In this document: positions 1 to 8,183 of the stretch, piece by piece | Numbering within the stretch: the stretch's first letter is position 1 | Layout: each line of letters opens with the position of its first letter | Source of the DNA: an uncultured Christensenella sp. | Lineage (GTDB): Bacteria; Bacillota; Clostridia; Christensenellales; UBA3700 | Direction: 5' to 3' | DNA: 48,631 nucleotides | Assembly: GCA_910577795.1 (NCBI GenBank) | Contig: CAJTNW010000011.1 | Span: forward strand, 1-48,631 | Notes under the pieces: model-generated | The model's database searches: none | Told to the model about the DNA's origin: nothing | What the model saw: only the letters and a program-made list of their open reading frames with translations | Program-made: the position numbers and the translations under genes

Positions 1-2
1 CA

Positions 3-68
3 ACAGCAGATGCAGAAATAATACGAAACATAATGGATAACAAGATATCTATAGAGTTATTCCACTAA
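3..68 (+). CDS. C-terminal end of an unidentified protein (partial)
   Basis: Frame 3 is open from the window edge to a TAA at 66-68, giving 21 residues that end in SIELFH. A strong terminator begins 12 nt after the stop, as expected for the last codons of a real plus-strand gene. The piece is too short to identify, and the assignment rests on frame and context only. Confidence 0.4.
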   Translation, partial: TADAEIIRNIMDNKISIELFH

Positions 69-80
69 CAATTCATTAAA

Positions 81-118
81 AAATAAACGAGAGTAAATTT
101 AATCTCGTTTATTTTTGT
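81..118 (+). terminator. Rho-independent terminator after the first partial gene
   Basis: A 12-bp perfect stem (81-92 with 103-114) has a 10-nt loop and is followed by a T run. It ends the upstream gene before the promoter at 139. Confidence 0.8.
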
Positions 119-138
119 ATTATAGAATTTATTGCTTT

Positions 139-167
139 TTGACAAATACAAGTTGTTATGATATAAT
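139..167 (+). promoter_or_regulatory. Consensus sigma-A promoter of the FMN-reductase-like gene
   Basis: TTGACA at 139-144, a 17-nt spacer and TATAAT at 162-167 match the vegetative consensus exactly. The ATG follows 24 nt after the -10 box with AAGGAG between. Confidence 0.85.
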
Positions 168-190
168 TTAAAAAAATAAGGAGAAAGTCT

Positions 191-733
191 ATGAGTAAAA
201 AAGTTTTAATTTTATCAGGTAGCCCAAGAAAAGGCGGCAATTCAGATTTATTATGTGATGAATTTATGCGTGGTGCAATAGAGAGCGGTAACAATGTGGA
301 AAAAATTAGAGTAGCAGAAAAGAAAATTGATTTTTGCAGAGGTTGTTATTATTGTACTAAGTCTGGTGGTGTGTGTGCCATTAAAGACGATATGGCAGAA
401 GTATTACAAAAAATTATTGATGCAGATGTTATAGTTTTGGCAAGTCCAGTTTATTTTTATTCTGTAGATGCACAACTAAAGGCTTTAATTGACAGAACTG
501 TTGCAAGATGGCTGGAAGTAAAAGACAAAGAATTTTATTACATAGCAACTTGTGCAGATGAAGAAAAAACTTCTTGTGAAAGGACATTTGAATGTTTTAG
601 AGGTTATGCGGACTGTGTAGAAGGTGCTAAGGAGTGTGGTTTAATTTATGGAGCAGGTGTTTACGAAAAAGGTGCTGTTAAAAATACTCCTCTTATGAAT
701 GAGGCATATATGTTGGGGTTAAAAGTTAAATAA
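191..733 (+). CDS. Flavodoxin-fold NADPH-dependent FMN reductase family protein
   Basis: A 180-residue cytoplasmic flavoprotein of the flavodoxin/NADPH-dependent FMN reductase superfamily. The N-terminus has a beta strand followed by the FMN phosphate-binding loop GSPRKGGNS (about residues 10-18). A CRGCYYC cluster at about 49-55 resembles the Cys-rich motif of iron-sulfur flavoproteins, although the full compact 4Fe-4S spacing is not evident. The segment ASPVYFYSVDAQLKALIDR is the typical substrate/dimer region. Such proteins move electrons from NAD(P)H to FMN-dependent acceptors; the substrate cannot be told. The gene is monocistronic, with its own consensus promoter and a terminator 28 nt after the stop. 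ATG 191 is preceded by AAGGAG. The family is secure, the specific activity is not. Confidence 0.8.
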   Translation: MSKKVLILSGSPRKGGNSDLLCDEFMRGAIESGNNVEKIRVAEKKIDFCRGCYYCTKSGGVCAIKDDMAEVLQKIIDADVIVLASPVYFYSVDAQLKALIDRTVARWLEVKDKEFYYIATCADEEKTSCERTFECFRGYADCVEGAKECGLIYGAGVYEKGAVKNTPLMNEAYMLGLKVK

Positions 734-738
734 TCTAT

Positions 739-755
739 CAAAAATCGGCATTAAA
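739..755 (+). repeat. Dispersed 17-nt motif, copy A (one mismatch)
   Basis: CAAAAATCGGCATTAAA differs from the window consensus CAAAAATCGGTATTAAA at one base and is preceded by CTAT. It is intergenic and lies 5 nt before a terminator stem. See the finding on this motif family. Confidence 0.75.
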
Positions 756-760
756 TAAAA

Positions 761-790
761 AAACGGCTAATTTAGCCGTTTATTTTTTAT
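761..790 (+). terminator. Bidirectional terminator between the reductase and GH31 genes
   Basis: The stem AAACGGCTA (761-769) pairs with 773-781 around a 3-nt loop and is followed by a T run. A-rich sequence on the other side lets it also serve the convergent GH31 gene. Confidence 0.8.
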
Positions 791-819
791 TTGCAATTTA
801 TTTAAAATTATAAAATAAA

Positions 820-2346
820 TTATTCTTTAACTTTAGTTAGGTATACAAGTTCGTCTATAGGCGCAGGAATAATTGCAACTTCATTGCTATATATTTTATC
901 TTTGTATTGCCATTTCCCATCTGGGATATATACCATTTTAGTTGTGTGACCTTTGTCTAAAACAGGAGCAACAATAATATCGTCACCAAGCATAAATTGG
1001 CTTTTAATTTTGCCGTAGCCACAATTAGGAAAAACATATTCCATATATCTAACAATTGGCTCACCAGTTGTGCTTGCGTGTTTAACTAATTGCAAAATAT
1101 AATCTGCATATTGTGTATGTATATCAATACATTTTAAACAAATATTTTTTAATTCTTCGTTTATTGTCCATATATCCAAACTAAACTGCATCATTGGCAT
1201 TAGGCAAGATGCTTCTGCATATCTTGCAAATAATTCTAAATCCAATAAGTTTTTGTCTTTATTTATAAAATCACCCATTTGTCCGCCACCTATCATATCC
1301 GGGCAAGAAAAGGCATAGCCAGTTATTCCTTGTGTCAAAGTATTTGGAAGTAGTGCACCAAGTCCTAAAATTCCCCATTTATGAGATTTGTCTGCAAGTC
1401 TTTGTGCAACTCCGCGACACCCAAATTGAAAACAAGCACGCAATTCATTATAGTCAAAGTCAATTGCAGATTCTGCCCATAGTTTGCTTTGTGTGTTTGC
1501 ATCTACACTACCAAATGTAATGTCATCATCTTGGTAGTACATTGCATCGCCTGCATCTTGCTTAAAGCCATCTACACCAAATTCAGTTATTAATTTTTTA
1601 GTATAATCTGTAAACCATGTCATAGCAGCAGGATTAGATAAATCTAAAATTGCATCTATACCATTCCACCATTTACGCATTGCAATATTGCCGTCTTTAT
1701 CCTTAACTAATAGATTATTATTTACTAAATAATCATAGTGTTTAGATTTAAGACTCACAAATGGGCATATCCATAAAATAACTTTAAATCCCATTTCATG
1801 TAATTGGTTGCACATTTCATTTGCGTCAGCAAATTTATTTGGGTCAAAATCCCACTCTCCAAACTGTGTTTGCCAGCCATCGTCGATTATCAGTTCACCT
1901 GCAGGCATGCCATTATCCAAAATAGATTTTGCATAGGATAATATGTTATCTTGTGTTTGGTTGTGCTCAAACTGAATCCAAGTACAATATTGAGGTATTT
2001 TAAACATTATAGGATTAGGATGTTTGCCGTCTGGTTGCATAAAATGTTCAGTAGCAAATTTGTAAGCACCTTTTAAAGTTTTATCTTCTGCCTCATAAAG
2101 TTTAATTTCAGCCTTTTTGCTTGTGCAGGATATATTTCCTAAAAAGAAAGAAGTTTTAAATCCTTTGTCACTCCAAATAACTCTACCTTTATTACTTACC
2201 CATAAAGTATTTGACTGCCCATAACTACGAACAATAGTATTATCCGCTATGTATACAGATTTTTTGCTAAGCGGTGTAAAAAATCCAATATTTGTATCTC
2301 CGCCATACCAATACTCATCTTTTAGCATTTTAACATTCAGTTTCAT
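820..2346 (-). CDS. Glycoside hydrolase family 31, MYORG-like subgroup
   Basis: A 508-residue retaining alpha-glycosidase with a GH31 (beta/alpha)8 barrel and no signal peptide, so cytoplasmic. Recognisable parts are IIDDGWQ at about 154-159, the nucleophile Asp in GFKQDAGD (about D264) and, further on, RLADKSHKWG, whose Asp (about D319) matches the acid/base. The stretch around PDMIGGG is like that of animal MYORG, a GH31 enzyme reported to act on alpha-galactosides, so alpha-galactoside rather than alpha-glucoside is a reasonable guess. An ATG 12 nt further upstream (2358) is open, but the GGAGG inside codons 2-3 of that version sits 5 nt before ATG 2346, which decides the start. A sigma-A promoter lies just upstream on the minus strand. 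The gene stands alone. Confidence 0.85.
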   Translation of the reverse strand: MKLNVKMLKDEYWYGGDTNIGFFTPLSKKSVYIADNTIVRSYGQSNTLWVSNKGRVIWSDKGFKTSFFLGNISCTSKKAEIKLYEAEDKTLKGAYKFATEHFMQPDGKHPNPIMFKIPQYCTWIQFEHNQTQDNILSYAKSILDNGMPAGELIIDDGWQTQFGEWDFDPNKFADANEMCNQLHEMGFKVILWICPFVSLKSKHYDYLVNNNLLVKDKDGNIAMRKWWNGIDAILDLSNPAAMTWFTDYTKKLITEFGVDGFKQDAGDAMYYQDDDITFGSVDANTQSKLWAESAIDFDYNELRACFQFGCRGVAQRLADKSHKWGILGLGALLPNTLTQGITGYAFSCPDMIGGGQMGDFINKDKNLLDLELFARYAEASCLMPMMQFSLDIWTINEELKNICLKCIDIHTQYADYILQLVKHASTTGEPIVRYMEYVFPNCGYGKIKSQFMLGDDIIVAPVLDKGHTTKMVYIPDGKWQYKDKIYSNEVAIIPAPIDELVYLTKVKE

Positions 2347-2367
2347 AAATTCCTCCATATATAAAGT

Positions 2368-2396
2368 ATTTTAGCATAAAATTTTCTGTTTGACAA
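2368..2396 (-). promoter_or_regulatory. Sigma-A promoter of the GH31 gene
   Basis: On the minus strand: TTGTCA (2391-2396), a 17-nt spacer and TAAAAT (2368-2373), with an extended -10 TG one base upstream. The start codon is about 22 nt downstream. Confidence 0.75.
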
Positions 2397-2509
2397 GGGG
2401 AAATGTTAATTAGTTATTTTAAGATTATAATATTTTAAATAATGCAAAATAAGGGAAAAATAAAATTGTTGGAATTTAGCAATTTTTTTTATTTTTTGTG
2501 CAAAAGTTG

Positions 2510-2538
2510 TTGACATTATCAAAATTATAGCATATACT
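2510..2538 (+). promoter_or_regulatory. Sigma-A promoter of the csoR-copA operon
   Basis: TTGACA (2510-2515), a 17-nt spacer and TATACT (2533-2538). The candidate CsoR operator starts 12 nt after the -10 box, covering the expected start of transcription. Confidence 0.8.
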
Positions 2539-2550
2539 ATGACTATAAGG

Positions 2551-2575
2551 TACCCCTCCCCCTACGGGGTGGGTA
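2551..2575 (+). promoter_or_regulatory. Probable CsoR operator
   Basis: The sequence runs TACCCCTCCCC, then CTAC, then GGGGTGGGTA. This is an imperfect palindrome of G/C tracts with TACCC and GGGTA ends, in otherwise AT-rich DNA. Known CsoR sites are GC-tract pseudo-palindromes of this kind. Its place between the -10 box and csoR fits autorepression relieved by Cu(I). Confidence 0.75.
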
Positions 2576-2588
2576 AAAGGAGAGAAAT

Positions 2589-2849
2589 ATGGAAAATAAT
2601 TTTGCAAAATCAATTGATAATAGACTTGCAACTATAGAAGGTCATATACGTGGTGTAAGGCAAATGGTTGTAGACGAAAAAGATTGTGCTGATATTTTAT
2701 TGCAATTATCTGCAATAGAATCATCTGTTCAAAAATTAAGCAAAGCGATTTTAAAAAATCATATTGAGCATTGCGTAAAAGATAGTGTTACAAATGGTGA
2801 TTTGACTGCTTTGGATAAATTAAATCAGGTATTGGATAAATACAAGTAG
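2589..2849 (+). CDS. csoR: Copper-sensing transcriptional repressor CsoR
   Basis: An 86-residue all-helical repressor of the CsoR/RcnR/FrmR (DUF156) family. The Cu(I) ligand set is visible as C33, H58 and C62, with the same spacings (25 and 4 residues) as C36/H61/C65 of Mycobacterium CsoR. This separates it from formaldehyde or nickel/cobalt sensors. In the family, apo-protein binds GC-rich operators and releases on Cu(I). It is first in an operon with the P-type ATPase 11 nt downstream. The start ATG 2589 follows AGGAGAG. Strong call from the ligand pattern, the operator and the neighbour. Confidence 0.9.
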   Translation: MENNFAKSIDNRLATIEGHIRGVRQMVVDEKDCADILLQLSAIESSVQKLSKAILKNHIEHCVKDSVTNGDLTALDKLNQVLDKYK

Positions 2850-2860
2850 GAGGTAGTTTT

Positions 2861-5170
2861 ATGGAAGAAAAAAAATCTTGTTGCCATAATGATGTTGAAA
2901 TAAAAGAACATTGCTGTTGTCATGATAAAATAAATGATACTAAAGAAGAGCAATGTTGCTGTCATAACGAGAATGAAGATAAGGAATGTTGCCATCATGA
3001 AACAAGTCATGAGCATAGTTGTTGCTCTCATAGTCATGAAGACAAAGTTAAAGAAGAATCTTGCTGCTGTCATAATGATGTAAAAAAAGACGAAGGTCAT
3101 TGTTGTCATTCTAGCAAAGAAGAACATAGTCATTTAAATTGCTGTGGAATTGATAAAAAATCACATGCTTCATGTTGTGGTGTTGAAAAAAATGAGTCTG
3201 GTAATGCTAAAAGAGATAATATTATTAACATAATAAAACTTGTAATATCTTTAGCATTTTTAATTGCTGGATATTTTAATTGGCACCATATAGCAATAGA
3301 TGCGCCTTGGACAATTGCTTTTTATTATGTAAATCCGGCTTGGGTAGCCTTGATAATTTGCGGTATTCCAATTGTAGTTGGCGCAGTAAAATCTCTTGCA
3401 CGAAAAAAGATAACTGCATCAGTGCTTATTAGTGTTGCAATGTTATCTGCCGTGATATTGGAAATAGTAGGTTTCTTTTACAATATAGATAGTAGTGGAC
3501 ATTCTCATAGTTATGTTTTTGTTGCTGCTGAAGTTGCATTTTTGATGGCAATAGGTGGAGCAATAGAAGACTTTACCGTAAAAAAGAGCCGTGCTGGTAT
3601 AGAAAGATTAGTTGGTTTGATACCTAAAGAGGCATTTGTTAAAGTTGAAGATAGACTAGAAAAAAGACCATTAGAGGAAATTAAAATTGGCGATATTGTA
3701 GTTATTAAAGCAGGCGAACAAATAAGTGTTGATGGCGAGATAGTAAGTGGTAAGGCATCAGTTGACCAGTCATCAGTTACTGGCGAATATGCTTTGGCTG
3801 AATTAAAAGAAGGCGATAAAGTATTTGGTGGCACATTTAACAAATCAGGTGTTATTGAGGTTAAAGTTACTAAATTGCTTGAGGATATGACAATATCCAA
3901 AATGGCAAAACTTGTTGAAGAGGCAGAGGGTAAAAAAGCACCTATTTCTAGAGTTGCGGATAAATGGGCGAGTATAATTGTGCCAGTTGCAATTGGTCTT
4001 GCAATTTTGGTTGGAATTATTGCATATTTTGCTTTTAATGTAAGTGTAATAGAGGCAATTATTAGAACAATTACAGTATTGATAGTATTTTGTCCATGTT
4101 CACTTGCTCTTGCAACACCAACAGCAATTGCTGCAGGGCTTGGCAATTCTGCAAAAAATGGTGTACTTGTCAAAAGTGGTGCAAGCCTAGAAGTTATTAG
4201 TAAATGTGACATTATTTGTTTTGATAAAACTGGTACCTTGACTAAAGGCGAAATAGTTGTAAGCGATATTGCAGTAGATGGTATTGAAGAGGCTGAATTG
4301 TTAAAACTTGCTGGAAGTTTGGAACTTATGTCAGAGCACCCTCTAGCAACTGCAGTTGTAAACAAGGCAAAAGATATTATCTTTGAAAAAGTGGATAAGT
4401 TTGAAACTATTCAAGGAATAGGAATAAAAGGATTAGTTGCAAATAAAAATGTTCAAGTTATATCTTATGGCGAGAGTGCAAAACAAAATTATTCAAATGA
4501 AAATTTGAAAAATACTGCAAATGAATATTTAGAGCAAGGAAAAACTGTTGTAAGTGTTATTATTGACAATGTTGAAAGAGGTATTATAACTTTTGCCGAT
4601 ACAATACGTGAAGATGCAAAAGAAGTAATAGATAAACTTAATAAAATGGGCAAAAAGACAATAATGCTAACTGGAGATAATGAAAAAAGTGCAAGGTTTA
4701 TTGCAGAAAAATGTGGGATATCTGAAGTGAAATTTGGATTATTGCCAGAGCAAAAATTGCAAGAAATAGAGAACATGCAAAAGCAAGGTAAAAAAGTTTG
4801 TATGATAGGTGATGGAATAAATGACGCGCCTTCCTTAAAACTTGCTGACTGCTCTATTGCTATGGGGGCACTTGGTAGCGACATTGCAATTGAAACAGCA
4901 GATATGGCAATTTTAAATAGTGATATGAATAAAATTGTATATTGTGTAAAACACTCTAAACGTACATTGTTTACAATTAAAAGAAATATCATTCTTGCAA
5001 TGACAGTAAACTTTATTAGTATTATACTTTCTCTATTTGGTATATTTGACCCAATGACAGGTGCAATTATGCACAATGTAACTTCTGTTGCAGTAGTATT
5101 GTCATCTGCATTGTTATTAATTAATCGTAAGGAAAATAAAAATAATACAGAAACAAAAACAATAGATTAA
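2861..5170 (+). CDS. copA: P1B-type metal (probably copper) ATPase with Cys/His-rich N-terminus
   Basis: A 769-residue heavy-metal-translocating P-type ATPase that would export metal ions at the cost of ATP. Motifs in order: actuator TGE (about 307-309), transmembrane CPC (411-413), phosphorylation DKTGTLT (455-461), SEHP (491-494), and GDGIND (650-655). The last helix pair carries HNVTSVAVVLSS instead of the usual CopA YN/MxxSS arrangement, so the metal cannot be fixed from transmembrane residues alone. The CsoR gene and operator make Cu(I) most likely. Instead of a folded HMA domain with MxCxxC, residues 7-106 hold about 21 Cys and 16 His in repeats such as CCCHND and CCHS. RBS AGGAGG precedes ATG 2861. 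A terminator follows 18 nt after the stop. Confidence 0.88.
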   Translation: MEEKKSCCHNDVEIKEHCCCHDKINDTKEEQCCCHNENEDKECCHHETSHEHSCCSHSHEDKVKEESCCCHNDVKKDEGHCCHSSKEEHSHLNCCGIDKKSHASCCGVEKNESGNAKRDNIINIIKLVISLAFLIAGYFNWHHIAIDAPWTIAFYYVNPAWVALIICGIPIVVGAVKSLARKKITASVLISVAMLSAVILEIVGFFYNIDSSGHSHSYVFVAAEVAFLMAIGGAIEDFTVKKSRAGIERLVGLIPKEAFVKVEDRLEKRPLEEIKIGDIVVIKAGEQISVDGEIVSGKASVDQSSVTGEYALAELKEGDKVFGGTFNKSGVIEVKVTKLLEDMTISKMAKLVEEAEGKKAPISRVADKWASIIVPVAIGLAILVGIIAYFAFNVSVIEAIIRTITVLIVFCPCSLALATPTAIAAGLGNSAKNGVLVKSGASLEVISKCDIICFDKTGTLTKGEIVVSDIAVDGIEEAELLKLAGSLELMSEHPLATAVVNKAKDIIFEKVDKFETIQGIGIKGLVANKNVQVISYGESAKQNYSNENLKNTANEYLEQGKTVVSVIIDNVERGIITFADTIREDAKEVIDKLNKMGKKTIMLTGDNEKSARFIAEKCGISEVKFGLLPEQKLQEIENMQKQGKKVCMIGDGINDAPSLKLADCSIAMGALGSDIAIETADMAILNSDMNKIVYCVKHSKRTLFTIKRNIILAMTVNFISIILSLFGIFDPMTGAIMHNVTSVAVVLSSALLLINRKENKNNTETKTID

Positions 5171-5187
5171 AAAGTATAACTTAAATA

Positions 5188-5222
5188 AAAAGTCACTCAA
5201 AATAATTTTTTGAGTGACTTTT
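5188..5222 (+). terminator. Terminator of the csoR-copA operon
   Basis: A long stem, AAAAGTCACTCAAAA (5188-5202) against 5207-5222, with a short loop and trailing T residues. Confidence 0.85.
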
Positions 5223-5387
5223 ACTATATAATCTCTTTTGTGTAGATATTATAAATTGAATTACTTTAAATCATAACCTCAATAGAATCAATGGTTTTCT
5301 AATTTTTTAATAACCTCTAGTTATCTAAAATTATTTTTTTAGTTTGGTTAAATTATGCTTATCTACGCAATGCAGATAAACTGACTA

Positions 5388-5416
5388 TTGACTATAAATA
5401 AAATATATAGTAAAAT
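5388..5416 (+). promoter_or_regulatory. Sigma-A promoter of the GH20 gene
   Basis: TTGACT (5388-5393), a 17-nt spacer and TAAAAT (5411-5416). The ATG at 5447 is preceded by AAAGGTGA. The 165 bp upstream of it (5223-5387) hold nothing else I can identify. Confidence 0.7.
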
Positions 5417-5446
5417 AAAGCAATATAATATATTAAAGGTGAAGTA

Positions 5447-7009
5447 ATGATTACAATTATCCCTAAAGTAGAAATTTTGGAAGTTGAAGAAAAAGAAATA
5501 AACATAAGTGCAATAAATATTGTTGGGCAAATATCTGATTTTGCAAAAAAAGAAATTGAAGAGTTTATTATTGAAAAAACTGCATTTAAGTTAAGTTGTA
5601 GTGGATATGAAATAGATTTTTCTTTAACTTGTGACGAAAAAAATAAAGAGTGGTATTCTATAGATATGAAAGATACAAAAATGTCTGTAGTTAGTTTTAC
5701 TGAAGAGGGCACATATAGGGCTATTCAAACAATAAAACAAATATTAAGTCAAAAATTATTCGTTTTGCATATAGAAGACGAACCAAAAAATAACTTTAGG
5801 GCATTTATGCTGGATACTGGTAGATATTTTTATCCAGTTAATGATATAAAAAAAATAATTGATTATATTGCTTTATACAAATATAATTATTTTCATTTTC
5901 ATTTAACAGAAGACCAAGGTTGGCGATTTGAGTCAAAAAAATATCCAAAATTAACCGAGATAGGTAGCACGCGTAGTCATACTAATTTTGGGTTTAAAAA
6001 AGAAGAAGGTTTTTATACTAAGGAGCAACTTAAAGATATAGTTGAGTACTGTCATAAAAGATTTATTAAGGTTATACCTGAAATAGATATACCAGGGCAT
6101 ACTATGTCTGCTTTAGCATGTTATCCTGAACTTTCTTGTTTTGATAGAAAGTTAAAAGTTGCCACCCATTGGGGAGTTAAGTTTGATATTATGTGTGCGG
6201 GTAAAGATTTTACATATACTTTTTGCAAAGATATTCTTGATGAGTTATGTGAAGTTTTTACTGATGAATTTATTCATATAGGTGGAGATGAGGCACCTAA
6301 AAAACGTTGGGAATTATGCGAGCATTGCAAAAATAAATTAAAAGAATTAAACCTAGACAATATGGAGCAATTGCAAATATACTTTGCAAACTATATGGCA
6401 GATTATTTGAAAACTAAAGGAAAACAAACAATTGCTTGGTATAATAAGTTTGAAAAAGATGATAAAATAACACCCAATGAAGATATGATATTGCAATTTT
6501 GGGGTACAAAAGAGGATAAAGAGTTTTGCGAAATTGTAAAAAGCGGTAGAAGAGTAATTACTTCTAACAGTAGTGCGTATTATATTGATTTGCCTTATGG
6601 TTATATAACTTTGAGTGATTCATATAATACACAATGTATTACCGGGGTGCAAGATAATAAAAGTATTTTTGGATATGAAACTTGTTTGTGGACTGAATAT
6701 GTTAAAGATTTAAAAAAGGCAAAATTTAATATGTTCCCAAGAGTTTTTGCAATAAGCGAAATATTTTGGAGCGGAGAAAACGCAAGAGATTATGCAAGAT
6801 TTTTAAATGATTTAGATTTTTGCAAGAAGTATATTGCTAAGTTTGGGGTTGAGGTGCCAGCAAAAAATGTATATAATCCTAAAAAAGTAAGAAAATTCTT
6901 TTCTAAACTTTGGTTTGAAAAAAGGCAACTTGTATGGCAAGGCGTATATTTGAATGTGGATAATTTTTTGCTTAAAAATAAAGTTAAAAAAATGAATAAG
7001 AAAAAATGA
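5447..7009 (+). CDS. Beta-N-acetylhexosaminidase, glycoside hydrolase family 20
   Basis: A 520-residue GH20 enzyme that removes terminal beta-linked GlcNAc or GalNAc by substrate-assisted catalysis. Residues 1-110 form the small N-terminal alpha/beta domain (GH20b). The barrel starts at FRAFMLDTGRYFYP (about 117-130), with HFHLTEDQGWR at 150-160 and the catalytic Asp-Glu pair D281-E282 in HIGGDEAP. No signal peptide is present, so it works on imported oligosaccharides in the cytoplasm. It would yield amino sugars that match the GlmM fusion and the GH109-like gene nearby. It is monocistronic with its own promoter. The C-terminal 35 residues are Lys-rich. Confidence 0.9.
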   Translation: MITIIPKVEILEVEEKEINISAINIVGQISDFAKKEIEEFIIEKTAFKLSCSGYEIDFSLTCDEKNKEWYSIDMKDTKMSVVSFTEEGTYRAIQTIKQILSQKLFVLHIEDEPKNNFRAFMLDTGRYFYPVNDIKKIIDYIALYKYNYFHFHLTEDQGWRFESKKYPKLTEIGSTRSHTNFGFKKEEGFYTKEQLKDIVEYCHKRFIKVIPEIDIPGHTMSALACYPELSCFDRKLKVATHWGVKFDIMCAGKDFTYTFCKDILDELCEVFTDEFIHIGGDEAPKKRWELCEHCKNKLKELNLDNMEQLQIYFANYMADYLKTKGKQTIAWYNKFEKDDKITPNEDMILQFWGTKEDKEFCEIVKSGRRVITSNSSAYYIDLPYGYITLSDSYNTQCITGVQDNKSIFGYETCLWTEYVKDLKKAKFNMFPRVFAISEIFWSGENARDYARFLNDLDFCKKYIAKFGVEVPAKNVYNPKKVRKFFSKLWFEKRQLVWQGVYLNVDNFLLKNKVKKMNKKK

Positions 7010-7245
7010 TATTATCATTTGCTTTTTAATAGTATGTGATATAAATTACTTTAACACTTTTAATATTTAATTACAACAAAAAATAAAAATGTATTAATAT
7101 TCAAAAACAAAAATAAAATTTAAACTAATGAAATATTTGTTTGTTTTAAGTAAATAATAAAAAGACAAGGAAGTTAATGTTTTTATATTTGTTATTTTAA
7201 ATATAAAATTATTTTCTTTAAAATTATTGTTTTGTAATTGTAAAT
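7010..7245. other. Intergenic AT-rich spacer with a weak hairpin
   Basis: The 303-bp gap between the GH20 gene and the next gene is almost only A and T. A short inverted repeat at 7004-7020 (7-bp arms, 3-nt loop) overlaps the GH20 stop and may be a weak terminator. I see no gene or known RNA here. Confidence 0.4.
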
Positions 7246-7275
7246 TTGTAACATTTTACAAACATTTGATATAAT
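7246..7275 (+). promoter_or_regulatory. Sigma-A promoter upstream of the SLOG-fold gene
   Basis: TTGTAA (7246-7251), an 18-nt spacer and TATAAT (7270-7275). The start codon at 7313 is preceded by a strong GGGGAGGGGAG. Confidence 0.65.
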
Positions 7276-7312
7276 ATATTAATATTAGTTTTATGTTTGG
7301 GGAGGGGAGATA

Positions 7313-7897
7313 ATGGATAGAAGAAAAATTGTGGCTATTGCAGGTGATGCAAAAATAGCAGAAGGTTCTTTAAAATATAAAATTGCTTTTGAGGTTGGAA
7401 AGGCTTTAATAGATAATGGATATAGGCTACAGACAGGTGGTTTAGGCGGAGTTATGTCTGCCGCTTGTCAAGGAGCAAAATCTTCTGAAAAGTATAAGGA
7501 AGGGGATATTATTGCACTAGTACCATCTTTTGATATAAATGAAGTTAATGAGTATGCAGATATAGTAATTCCTACAGGTTTAGATGTTATGCGTAATGCT
7601 TTGGTTGCAAATGCCAGTGCAGTAGTTGCAATTGGTGGTGGAGCGGGAACTTTATCTGAAATTGCTTTTGCTTGGACTTTTGGTAGGTTAATAATTGGTA
7701 TTAGCAATGTGGATGGCTGGAGTAGTAAGATAGCGGGTTGTAGAGTTGATGACAGGATTCGTTATCCGGAAATTGAAAATGATATGGTATACCCAGCAAC
7801 AAGCGGAGAAGAAGTTGCTGATATATTAAATAAAAATATTGATAAATATTACAGACGCCACAAAGGCATTGTTTTTGAAGATGGATTAAGAAAATAA
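7313..7897 (+). CDS. TIGR00725/SLOG Rossmann-fold family protein
   Basis: A 194-residue single-domain protein of the LOG/DprA-like (SLOG) superfamily, close to the TIGR00725 group. It shows an N-terminal VAIAGDAKIAEGS nucleotide-loop region, GGLGGVMSAACQGA at about 43-56 and the conserved IGGGAGTLSEIAFAW at about 107-121, where LOG enzymes have PGGxGTxxE. Bona fide LOG proteins release cytokinin-type bases from nucleotides; members of this subgroup have no proven reaction, so only a nucleotide-related role is inferred. The rubredoxin gene lies 58 bp downstream with no terminator between, so the two are probably co-transcribed. Confidence 0.75.
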   Translation: MDRRKIVAIAGDAKIAEGSLKYKIAFEVGKALIDNGYRLQTGGLGGVMSAACQGAKSSEKYKEGDIIALVPSFDINEVNEYADIVIPTGLDVMRNALVANASAVVAIGGGAGTLSEIAFAWTFGRLIIGISNVDGWSSKIAGCRVDDRIRYPEIENDMVYPATSGEEVADILNKNIDKYYRRHKGIVFEDGLRK

Positions 7898-7955
7898 TAA
7901 ATTGTATTTTATTGGATATAATATTAATAAACTAAAGTAAATTAATGGAGGTCGT

Positions 7956-8114
7956 ATGGTATATAGTTGCACTGTATGTGGTTTTGAATATGATGAGGAA
8001 ACAGGATACCCTGAAGGCGGTATAATGCCTAATACTAAATGGGAGGATATTCCTGAAGATTTTACATGTCCTATTTGTGGTGTAGGAAAGGAAAACTTTT
8101 GGGGGCAAGAGTAA
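7956..8114 (+). CDS. Rubredoxin
   Basis: A 52-residue ORF. The translation starts MVYSCTVCGFEYDEETG and continues with WEDIPEDFTCPICGVGKENF. The two CxxCG knuckles (C5/C8 and C38/C41) are the four ligands of the single Fe(SCys)4 centre, and the WEDIP stretch is a rubredoxin hallmark. It carries single electrons in the cytoplasm, in anaerobes often to peroxide- or superoxide-reducing proteins; no such partner is in the window. ATG 7956 follows GGAGG at a spacing of 4. A TATAAT at 7917-7922 has no convincing -35, so transcription is probably from the upstream gene. Confidence 0.92.
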   Translation: MVYSCTVCGFEYDEETGYPEGGIMPNTKWEDIPEDFTCPICGVGKENFWGQE

Positions 8115-8166
8115 AATAAGAAGGTTTATAGATTAGATATAAATATAAATATTATAAAAATCCTTA

Positions 8167-8183
8167 CAAAAATCGGTATTAAA
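8167..8183 (+). repeat. Dispersed 17-nt motif, copy B (exact)
   Basis: Exact CAAAAATCGGTATTAAA, intergenic. Its last three bases are also the first bases of the terminator stem at 8181. Confidence 0.8.

Noticed and set aside
3511..4365. Long open frame opposite the copper ATPase gene
   Set aside because: It lies fully antisense to the well-supported P-type ATPase, and its product is a low-complexity Ser/Thr/Ile sequence with no RBS. It is a shadow of codon use.
7902..7922. Separate promoter for rubredoxin
   Set aside because: A TATAAT is present at 7917-7922, but no -35 element stands at the right distance.
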